DNA of 64,000 nt, taken from contig JASDDO010000016.1 in NCBI GenBank assembly GCA_030015575.1, positions 107,217,241 to 107,281,240 of the forward strand, read 5' to 3'. The notes under the pieces were generated by a model. That model searched no databases, was not told where the DNA came from, and was given only the letters and a program-made list of their open reading frames with translations. A program made the translations under genes and the position numbers. This document shows positions 33,989 through 42,986 of the stretch, piece after piece. The stretch comes from Agapanthus africanus. Its lineage: Eukaryota; Streptophyta; Magnoliopsida; Asparagales; Amaryllidaceae. Each line of letters starts with the position of its first letter. Within the stretch, counting starts at the first letter, position 1.

Positions 33989-36198
33989 TGTAGGGTTCCT
34001 AGGCACTCTAGTGAAGTCTCACAAGTGATCAAACATGCACAAATCAAATTTTACGGGTGCCTACAAACCCGACTACGGATCGTTTACTAGATATTTAGGC
34101 GAAACAAGCAAACTAGTTAACATTTTAACTAAGGGAACGGACATACAACCTTTGTAGATCCGGTCCACCACCTCCACGGCTCCGCAACGAAGTCCCCTCC
34201 GCTGTCCAAAAAGAATCCGGATTCCAACGTCGGCTTCGTCGAAGAATAAGCGAGCTAGGTCGTCGATGTCCATGCCGAAGATGATCTACGTCGAGGCATC
34301 GCTAAATCAAGCTCCACCTTCACCTTGCCATGAAAACTTGTGAAGGAAACATACTCTACTACTTGGCAAGAGGTAGAGGATGAAGAAATAGGAAGTGGGT
34401 AGACTTTAGAATTGGATTTCTCACTCATTTCATGAAGTTGCCATTGATGGTCAAGCTTTTCTTCACTTGAAGAAAGAAGAAGAAGAAGCTTAAAAAAATT
34501 ATGATAAGAATAATAGAATATATTAGAATGATAATTCTTATCATAATAATGACTATGGTAAAGTGTAGAGAGCTAACTTGAGTTAATGAAAATGGTTAGG
34601 TTTAAAAAGAAGACAAAAATGGTGACATGGTCAAAGTATTCATGAAGCTTCATGAATGAAAAGAATGCCACCATTTATCTCATTTCTTTTTCTTTTTCTA
34701 AAAGAATAAAAGAATAAATGAATAAAAGGAATAAAAACCTTAACCATTTATTTAACCAAGGTATTAACTCTTTACACAAATCCTAGCTATCATATATCAT
34801 CATATATGATACAAGCATGTGCACAAAAGTATATCACATATACAATGTGTACAAGCCGAGTGAGAAAATCCATTTAAAGTGGACCAATACTAGTTAACGC
34901 AAAGTAATATATCAAATATATAATTATGCATTAAATCAACACTTGATTCAATAACCGGTCATGTCGCACACAACCGACTAGTATTATATGTATCGGCTTA
35001 TCGAATCAATCCTTGATTCGATAACTAGGTTAGATCGCATATAACCAATCGATACATTCATCGCGAGAATTGAATACGGTATCACATACACGCATTATTC
35101 TCGGTCCCGCACATATCTCATATGCGCTCCTATTTCGTTTCGCTTGAGCCAGGAAACCTCTGTGTAGGACTCTAAAGACTCGTCAATACGCCGGCAGCAG
35201 GTGATGATCATATCAAGCACCCACAAGCCGCAAGCGGTCTGCTAAACGTAACGGCCACCCGGGTATTGAGCGATCAGAAGATCGACGAGCAAGCCCGCTC
35301 ACACTCCTGCGAATCCAACCAGTAACACTTACCGTATAGTCCGGTCTGTTCGTCTGATATGTCGCATATCTCGCCTAGGGGTGGTAAACGTCAGACCCCA
35401 ATAGCTCGATAAGTCATGCCGACGTAAGGTCCATAACATTCGTGAAACTACTGATAACTCTTACCAGTATATCACTGCAACCCTGGCCAGGGATTTCCTG
35501 TTATGGCCAGTCGAGCATAGCACAACATCAACCCCCAATACCGGGAGAGACGAATCCCCTCCTATCGCTCATTGCCTCCATGTGAATCGGGACTGTACCC
35601 AAAAACCACCTGTTTGCACAACTCAGTAGAGCCGTGGTAGGGTGGAAATCAAAGCACAGTGGGAGACACACAAGACTCTATGACGATCTCGGGTCTACAG
35701 ACTAAGTTGTACCAGTGTCACCAGAGAACTGCCATCTGACGTGAGGTATAATACCATCTGGGAGTTCTCGGCGAGTCCGTTCAGTGTACCCAGTCTCCAC
35801 TGAGCACCCGCATACCATCTCCGATGTCAAACACCAATGGATATGGGATCATCCATCGCCCATCACATGGGTCGAGAAGATATACGCTAGTCTACTCTGG
35901 AATATCGATGCCCCGTCTCGATATTCCCTCGACTAGGAACATTTCAAGGATGTACTCATGGACTATCCAGGCCCCACTAGTATGATCTGCATCACAGTCC
36001 TGGAAGTCGAGTACACATCCTAGGGGCTTTATCAACATGTAATCAGAGAGACAGAAAGTATACATGTTAAGATAAAGAGCAACCAGATAGCGTACTATCA
36101 TGTCGAGCAAGAAATTCCTACCTATATATGTCCCAGCATCCACTACAATATACATCCAATGTACAGTAATGGCCTCTAGGGCATACATATAACTAACA
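33989..36198 (-). mobile_element. Solo copia LTR S1
   Basis: 2210 bp from TGTAGGG to CTAACA, flanked by the 5-bp duplication GAAAC (33984-33988 and 36199-36203). On the minus strand it starts TGTTAGTTATATG and continues CCCTAGAGGCCATTACTGTA, like the copia-F LTR, so it is an inverted copia LTR. No internal region, primer site or second LTR is present: a typical product of LTR-LTR recombination. A CT/GA-rich low-complexity part lies at 34440-34740. Confidence 0.9.
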
Positions 36199-36203
36199 GA
36201 AAC

Positions 36204-36734
36204 AACTGCTTACAAGTCCTCTCGACTCGTAAGAGGGAAAATTCTCTTATAAGATCCTTACGACTTATAAGAGACTTATAAGAGAAAACACACTTAGGAA
36301 TCCTCACGATTCCTAAGGAGAAAATCCACCTATGAGATCCTCTCGATCCGTAGGGAGAAAAGTCTCTATGAGACCCTCATGGCTCATAGAGTTGAAAAGT
36401 CTTAGGTAATAGATCTGAACCTGCGGCCTAAGCCATCGTTATCTCGTGAAGAAACCAAGATGCTTACTCTATTATCTATCAGCTATGTTTATCAAGACAG
36501 CATGCTGATAATAAGAGAAGAGAAAAAAGCAAAGAAATGATACAAGATATGGCAAAGAAAAAATATGTATCTTTATTCATTAATTCAATCAAGTACAAGG
36601 TGAATCGTATAAAAGAATAAAGAATGGATACATCGTATTCGAAAAAGAAAATTTTTACAAGTATATTGATACAAGGGCAGCTACTGGGAAGGAAGCATCT
36701 TGAATAGCCCTATCAATTGTTCGCGCACTTCCTT
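36204..36734 (-). other. Repeat remnant, then 3' untranslated end of antisense gene
   Basis: 36204-36400 continues the cctcacgactcgtaagg-type repeats that S1 interrupts. 36400-36734 has no gene on the plus strand; on the minus strand it follows the stop codon of the PMD gene and is T-rich, as a 3' UTR would be. Confidence 0.55.
36572..36577 (-). terminator. Candidate polyadenylation signal of antisense gene
   Basis: The minus strand reads aatgaataaagat; AATAAA lies about 160 nt beyond the antisense stop codon, in AT-rich sequence. The match and position are seen; its use is inference. Confidence 0.45.
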
Positions 36735-37390
36735 TCATGCTTTCTCTTGATCGGCCACCACCGCCAGTTCTGCTTCCACTTGAGCCCACTGCTGCAAGAA
36801 GGATTCAAGCTGCTCCCCAGCGGCCTGTTGTGCAGCTTCGCGGCCTGGGGCATCACGCTCGGCGGCATCAAGCTTCCGCTTCAGTGTTAGCCCATTAGAG
36901 ATACGCTCCAGAAGGCCCTCAAAGATAGCCTTCACCTGGGCAGCGTTCGCCTCAACCTCAGCGCACCGACGAGCCATCTCGTTTGAGGTCTCTTGGTATT
37001 CCCTCAGCCTTAAAGCCGCTTCTTGTTCCAAGTGGTGGACGTAAGAAGCGCTTTGCTCGATCCACGCTGCTCGTTAATTGCTGGCTGCTAAGGTCTCGGG
37101 AGCAGGGCGCATAAACTCCGATTGATGCAGGCGGACCTCGATTTCCCTACAGTGATTAACCCAAAGCTCGACGACGCCTCCATCGTAAAAATTCACAAGC
37201 GCCGCCAACATCGGGTTAACCTCCGCACCGAAATCCGCGGAAGAGGGGAGAGCGTCTGCTTCAAGCTCCTCGACATATCCGCTCAGCATACCTAAGCTCA
37301 TTACGGTACCCTTTGAAGACGGACGTCTCAGGAAGGGGCCTGCCGGCATTGTGACACGAGACTCAAAGGGCGCCGGGATCGGAACGACAG
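36735..37390 (-). CDS. Last exon of antisense gene: coiled-coil C-terminus
   Basis: 656 nt after a tttgttttttcag acceptor. The C-terminal 100 residues are Glu/Ala/Leu/Arg/Gln-rich with heptad spacing (LREYQETSNEMARRCAEVEA; LLERI...), ending ...LAVVADQEKA at TGA 36735. This suggests a coiled coil for dimerisation. TAA at 37074-37076 interrupts the frame where a Tyr codon is likely. Confidence 0.7.
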
Positions 37391-37464
37391 CTGAAAAAAC
37401 AAAATACGATTAGATGACGGTTCAAGAAATACGAAAAAGTCATCGATGCGATAGTTTACTATAC

Positions 37465-39075
37465 CAGCTGTAGCAGGCGGCAAGGCCGGGAGGGCCGGTG
37501 GTGTGACCGATCTTTCATCTCCTCCTTCGATTTGTAGCACTGCAATCAGGACAAAGAAGAGTCAGAAATAATTCCATTACTAGAAAAAAGAAGAAAGACA
37601 TCAATTGGAAACTATACTCACCAACGCCACCGGAGGAAGAAGCGAGTTCAGATGGGAATGAGAAGTGCGGGTGCAACACCTGATAGAGATGATCAAAAAG
37701 CACTCCAGAAAAGATGCAATAGTACGACATTAGTACATAAATTATGCGGCTGAAAGATAAAACTAATGGGTTGCAAATCCATACCTTCCAACATCTGCGA
37801 TGGTACAAGGGAAGGCTGAGAGGTGACCACCGCCAAGGCAGTAGTTGACGGCGCTCCCTCGAGCAATAGAGCATCGGCACTGGCCGCACCTGCGTTAAAA
37901 ACAAGGATAAACTTGTCAGAAAGGATTGCAAGATATAAAAATGGACAGTAACTCGAAATTTACCTGATGAGCCGCCACCCGAAACGGAGGCGTCTCCCTC
38001 CTCCATCGATACAAGTCCACCTCCCGTGGCCTCATCACCGGACTCAACAGGGGCTGTTGTCGTACTCGCCTGCCCAGGAGACGACGGAGGACCGTAGACG
38101 GGGAGAGCAATAATTGGAGCATTGCCAGACTCTTGAGAAAGAGCGGCTGGCTTTTCCCCAAGAGTCGTGCCAATCTCACCCGCTACTTCTTCGGGCTCGG
38201 TGGTCGCCATTGTCTCGTCCGCCATTACCATAGGGTCACCAGTCTCAGATGCTCCGCCCGCCGCTGCCCCAGGCTCAGTTATAGCGGTCATCTTATTTGC
38301 CGCCACCTCAGTCTCGGCATCAACGACCATCTCTGGTGCAGCTCCCTCAGCCCCCAGCTCAGGCTCAGCAACCCCGGCGACGTTGCACACCGTCGGCTCA
38401 GGTTCGACCGGTGCCTCTTCCTCTGTCCCCTTAGGTTCGACGGTCTCTGCCCCCCCTTCGGTTGGACTTGGCCCTGCAGGACAAGATATATAAGAACCGA
38501 CAAATTTACAATTCTTACAACAAAATCCTGAAAGATACGTTACCTGAGGTGGACTTATCATTAGCCCCGCGAGCTGCACGCGCTACCTGTCTGCGAGCTG
38601 TAGACAGGGCGACCGGGGGCTCTTCTGAGGGAGTATCGGCACGAGGGACGGTGCTTGGGCCAGCTCCCACGGCCAAAGCAGCCCTGCGTGCCTTCACCTC
38701 GCGCCTTAGCCGCTTTCTCTCCTCCCGAGTCGTTGAGACAGACCTCTCCAAAGCCTCCTTCATTGAGACGTCCTCTTCCGTGAACAGGGATGCCTCCAAA
38801 TCCTTCAAGGCATCCCTCATCGACTTGTCGAGTTGAGGCTCTCGCGGCAGCCCTGAAGAGACTGGGACTTCAGTACCGGGCCCGAGGAGAGTCCCCGCAT
38901 CAGCTGGCGCAGCCCCTGCAAAGAAACAAAGGAAGGAGGTTAGGTTGGCCATCAGAAAAGAGGACAAAAAAAAACTTGATAAGGCGATACGTACCAACGC
39001 CCATTAAAGCGTGCTTATTTTCCTCCTCCTGGAAGGTTTTCAAAGAAGCAGCGATGGCTTCTTCGGTAGTGACAC
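37465..39075 (-). CDS. Exons 2-7 of antisense gene: charged and low-complexity linker
   Basis: Six short exons joined by phase-1 introns. Exons 2-3 encode an acidic-basic helical stretch (MKEALERSVSTTREERKRLR). Exon 4 is a 170-codon Glu/Ala/Pro/Thr-rich stretch without hydrophobic core, probably disordered. Exons 5-7 add Pro/Ser-rich linkers. Acceptors seen include ttgtttctttgcag (before 38915), cttgtcctgcag (before 38473) and tttttaacgcag (before 37889); donors include ttg/gtacgt and cag/gtaacg. The 58-nt exon 37679-37622 needs one base fewer to keep frame, so it holds an indel. Confidence 0.72.
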
Positions 39076-39157
39076 CTGTTAAAGAATGGGGGAAGGTATT
39101 AGTAAAAGTTAATGATAAAAATGCGATAAAATGAAGAAGAATGCCGCTAATGATTAC

Positions 39158-41486
39158 CTGACTGAGCGAGTTTATTCATCATCGCTTCGAGCCTCGCTGA
39201 TCGCTCAGAAGCCGCAATGGCGGCTGCCAGATCAGTGTCTGCGGGGTCTACCGAGAAGCTTTCATTGCTGCCATACTCGCTTATACCTTCGGTAAGAGGG
39301 GCCTGTGGCTCTAAACCGAGGATAACATCGAGAGAGAGGAGCGACTTCTTCTTCCTCTTATGCCCGCCAGCCCTGGGTGCACCCGAGATGGACTTGCGCT
39401 TTGCAGGCACCATAGGGCGGCGGGTCCCGATATCAGCGCCCACGCCAGACTCCGGCGAAGCCACATTTACCGTCTCCACTGGAACACGGGGCGCTGGTGG
39501 CACATCCGCGGTATCAGGAAGCAGCAATCCGCGTGGAGGGCTCAGCACACGCGGTGGTTCGGCTCTAGCGTCTTTCAGTGGAGGGACTACGGGGGTTCTT
39601 GGCACCAAGGGAGCTTTGCGGTCGCTGCCGGGAGGCACACCCTTACGGTTGACCAAAAATCGCTTTTCTTCCTTTATAACGGCGTCCGTCGAATGAGTGT
39701 ACCACGCCGTATATGTATTAAGGATGCGTGGTTTGCAAGCCGGTTCGCTAATGAAAAAATGAGAGCCCGTATTAAGACGCATAAAATGATGCAGCGCGCT
39801 CCGCATCCCTTCTTCAGTAGCAGCAGGTTCCAGCAGGAAAGCCTCCAACGACACCCCTTGATTGTAGCTCAGTTACTGGGCAAAACGAAGCGGGTTGTAT
39901 CTCATGAAAAGCGCCGCACCATTTTGCCTAAACACCAGGAAACCCGGTCTCATGGAATATAGATGAAGGGTCTCCCGGGCCGTCAGAACTGAGGCTCCAT
40001 CTTTGAAAGTGTCTTGCAATGGTCGCACTATGGTGGTAGAAGCCTTTCCAATGGTCAGCACTTTGTCAGTGAAAGACATCCCGTCCCCAACTGTGTGGGG
40101 GCGAAGGAGCAAACCTCTGGCATTCCGTGGCGACGGGGTCACAATTGAGGCACCGATCAGTTGCATGATTCGAAGGAAGCTGCACCTGTCATAAAACGAG
40201 GGCCTTTTGTACATACCAAAGACGCCCAGTGTATGAAGCTCAAGCCATGATAAGAAGTAATGCATCGGGAAGATCACGTGCAGTACTCCAGGCTCATTAG
40301 CATCCGCCGCTTGACTAAGGCCGTGATACAAGTGTGCCAAACTAGCGATCCCAACGGCCACTTTCACCCCAATGGTCATCCGATGAGCTGGGTAAAAGAC
40401 AGAGGGCCTCATATGGCGAGAATGCATCGGGAGCGCAAACCAACTCAGCCATAGCCCAAGAAATCCTAAGAAGAACGCTTCCTCGTCCATCCCGGGGGTT
40501 GCAACTTCCGCAAAAGAGACAATCGGGAAGTTAGGAAGGAAAAAACCCTTTTGGTCTATCTCCTTCACCGGCAGGTTGTCCAAACCTAAACCGAAAGGGT
40601 CATCAAGTGTGGCGAACTTAGCAGCTTCTGCCGAGAGGACGTTTGGGTGAAGGAATCGAGTGATGAAATCCTCGAAACTGACTCCGCGGCTCCCACGTTC
40701 GATAAAAAGGGCCTCATAGATGTTCAACACTTTGATCAAACTTGGAAATTGATGTTGAACAGCATTCTCCGGAGTGAGGCCCCTTATTGTCGGCTTAGCA
40801 CCGAAGACATATTCGTCTGTAGGAAGCAGCTCCTCATAGTGCTCCCCTATAACCGGTAAGCCGGAGACCTCTGTGAATTCCTCCAAAGAAATCGACACTT
40901 CCCGGTCCATTATGAGGAAAGTGTGAGTAGGGATGTTCCACTACTCCAAAAAGGCCTTAAACCACCAGGTGGGAAGCGTGGGATATTGGAAGAGCGAAAC
41001 GTAAACTGCAGTGTACAACCCTAGCCTCATCAACTGCGACTTCTTTGCTGACAAAATATAGCGAGCCCATGGCAGATAGCCGATCGGATGGCGGGGGATC
41101 AGACCTATGTTATATGATTGCCCCCAAGGTCGCGCTTCACCTTAACAAATACGGCGTCCCAGGATATCCAAAACCATAGGAGGCTGAACCGAAATTGCAT
41201 CTGTAGCAGGATGAAGAAGGCCCTTTGAAGTCCATTCGACCATCTCCACGGCATACTTCACCGGGGGTGGGCTGGCATAGTGGATCGCCGTAATGGGCTC
41301 TGATGGTACTGCGCACGAAAAGCTCTGTCGACCCATGATAATTTGGTTGTACCATGACCCCCAAAGGTGAAGATTCTTATAGTCCGGATCGTAGTCCCTG
41401 ATCATAGCTAGGACCTCCCGGTCTACGGGTGCTCCGGGGAATCCTCCTTCCGAACGAACAAATGGGAACGGGGTATCGAAAGACAT
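39158..41486 (-). CDS. Exon 1 of antisense gene: plant mobile domain
   Basis: 2329 nt in one frame from ATG 41486, directly after a 3' splice-like ttcttccgcag (intron end 41492). It carries the PMD: SYNIGLIPRHPIGYLPWARY, a TWWFKAF...W-N-I-P-T-H-T-F-L segment, a DREVSISLEEFTEVSGLPVI strand-helix typical of the domain start, EEAFFLGFLGLWLSWFALP, a conserved V-A-V-G-I-A-S-L-A-H-L-Y-H-G-L-S stretch, and F-P-M-H-Y-F-L-S-W-L-E-L-H. The exon tail is Pro-rich with a basic KRKKKSLL patch that could be a nuclear signal. Three stop codons interrupt it (41142, 40941, 39873). No aminotransferase or nuclease active site is apparent. The donor at its end reads cagtcag/gtaatc. Confidence 0.8.
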
Positions 41487-41491
41487 GTTTC

Positions 41492-42131
41492 CTGCGGAAG
41501 AACAAAAAAATTTTAGCCGTCAGTGTTGTAATTCCAACGCTTGGCGTTTTAAAAATTTTACCACACTGCAATGCAGTGGGTAGGGGACCAAATGGGGACC
41601 CACAAAATCTTGATGACAGCGCACCAGTTAATAAGACAGCCCCATCATTGGATGAGACTGTCAATTAATGAAGAGATCCCCAAGAGAATATTCTCATTAA
41701 TAGGAAATCCTTAGAGACAAGGAGAAAATCTCCTTTTTCAGAGCAAAGCCCTGTCACAGAGTGACATTTGTCAAACTCTGGTTTCAAGGGAATAAAATTT
41801 CCTTAAAAAGAGCCTAGCTTTGTAATAATAATGGAAAGGTCCATCAAAAGAAAATTTTAACTCCTAAAGGTTAAAAATTTGGGGTCTTAAAAAAAAATAT
41901 CCATGAAAACTTATAAAAAGTTCTTCATTTTCAGATAAAAAAAAAAAGATCTACAGTTGATCCATGAGCAAAGCTCTGTTCATGGGTTAAAACCCATGAA
42001 CAAGATCTCTGTAGATCTATGAACTTTTGAGAGCAAGGCTCTGTTGATGAAACCCCAAAGGGGTTTTCTTTAGATCAAAGATCTATAAGAGCAAGGCTCT
42101 GTTAATTAAATTAAATTTAATTTAATTTTAC
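41492..42131 (-). other. Candidate leader intron of antisense gene
   Basis: On the minus strand an AG/GTAAAATT donor (GT at 42131-42130) follows the antisense TATA box by about 140 nt. The acceptor ttcttccgcag/gaaac ends 5 nt before the ATG at 41486. The enclosed 640 nt are T/AT-rich as in plant introns. The pairing is inference; only the sites are seen. Confidence 0.45.
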
Positions 42132-42268
42132 CTAAGATAATTCTAGGTTCTGAACTCTGAAGTTCTTGGGAAGAAACGAGAGCAAGGCTCAAAAATTCTT
42201 AAGCAAGAGCAAGGCTCTGAAAATCAAGATTCTTGAAAATGGTAAAACATTTTCTGAGGACCAAAGGT

Positions 42269-42280
42269 CCTATTTATAGG
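42269..42280 (-). promoter_or_regulatory. Antisense TATA box in Tat-A LTR
   Basis: The minus strand reads CCTATAAATAGG, a strong plant TATA-box match. Transcription from about 30 nt downstream would run into the leader intron and ATG of the PMD gene. The motif is nearly self-complementary (plus strand cctatttatagg), so the strand assignment rests on the gene it faces. Confidence 0.5.
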
Positions 42281-42341
42281 TGCCTGCGTCCCTTCAACTC
42301 ACCCATTGATCCAACGGCCAAGATCTTGCCACCGCTGCACT

Positions 42342-42791
42342 CACGTGTACGCCACGTGAGCGTAACGGTGGGGGGGCATTTGTTTCCCCCAATCAGAGCA
42401 AAGCTCTGTTTGCATTTCAAAAATTCAAAAATTGAAGCAGCGCTTCAAATTCCGTGCGCTGCGCGCAACGCGCCACGTGTCAAAAGCTCATACGTCAGCG
42501 CAGCGCCCAAGGCAGTGCGCCCAATCAGAGCAAGGCTCTATTAAAAACAAAAATTAAAGGAAGCAACGCTTCAGTTGCACAAGCGCTGCGCGACACGTGT
42601 CAGCGCAGGTGCGCAAGCGCTGCGCGACACGTGTCAGCGCTGCGCTGCGCGACACGTGTCAGCGCAGGTGCGCAAGCGCTGCGCGACACGTGTCAGCGCT
42701 GCGCTGCGCGACATATGTCAACGCAGTTGCACAAGCGCTACGCGACACGTGTCAGCGCAGTTGCGCTGCGCTGTGCGCTGCGCGACACGTG
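42342..42791. promoter_or_regulatory. CACGTG (G-box/ABRE-like) array between the two TATA boxes
   Basis: CACGTG at 42342, 42353, 42474, 42594, 42628, 42653, 42687, 42746 and 42786; a decayed CATATG at 42712. From 42594 most are the full palindrome GACACGTGTC, spaced alternately 34 and 25 nt, so a 59-bp tandem unit is amplified. ACGTGTC is the ABRE core and CACGTG the G-box, bound by bZIP and bHLH factors. Three more sites (43415, 43471, 43529) lie in the transcribed part. Confidence 0.65.
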
Positions 42792-42976
42792 TCAAGCGCT
42801 GATGCATCTGCGCCAAACGGAATTAAAATTCTAATAAGATCTTTCTGTTCTTGTTAAAACAAAATGATTGTCTTCTGTAAAACAGAAGCCCTTGGATCAA
42901 AGATACAACGGTGAGGAAAATTCCCCAAATCACTCAGAGAAGGATCTCTTTAACAAATTTAACAAATAATGGGCAC

Positions 42977-42986
42977 TATATAAAGG
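42977..42986 (+). promoter_or_regulatory. Sense TATA box of Tat-A LTR
   Basis: tatataaagg at 42977, about 190 nt after the last strong CACGTG site and followed about 30 nt on by cacatcaacatcatcaag, a plausible initiator and 5' leader. This would be the promoter of the genomic RNA and places U3/R at about 43010. Confidence 0.65.

Larger units (their letters stand above)
36735..41486 (-). pseudogene. Antisense intron-containing plant mobile domain gene in Tat-A
   Basis: Eight coding exons on the minus strand: 41486-39158, 39075-38995, 38915-38544, 38473-37964, 37889-37785, 37679-37622, 37539-37465 and 37390-36735. The seven introns are 70-105 nt, all GT-AG with pyrimidine tracts, and all phase 1; internal exons are multiples of three except the 58-nt one, which seems to carry a one-base insertion. 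Total about 1394 codons. Lesions in this copy: TAA 41142-41144, TAG 40941-40943, TAA 39873-39875, TAA 37074-37076, and the frameshift. It lies between integrase and the 3' LTR. Antisense extra ORFs at this place are known in some Tat elements; the function is unknown. PMD proteins include host MAIN-type silencing factors and transposon proteins, so a role in host or element silencing is possible but is inference. Confidence 0.82.

Noticed and set aside
36735-41486. Antisense gene as an envelope-like gene of a Tat/Athila element
   Set aside because: No signal peptide or membrane segment pattern; the motifs fit a plant mobile domain and the gene is on the opposite strand.
41577-41600. gtgggtagggga as the polypurine tract that fixes the Tat-A 3' LTR start
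   Set aside because: No TG start follows directly and the 5' LTR start is outside the window, so the boundary cannot be confirmed.
42454-42857. Overlapping open frames in all three plus-strand frames, rich in RHVSA and CATRVS strings
   Set aside because: They come from the 59-bp tandem unit, which has few stop codons; not a coding signature.
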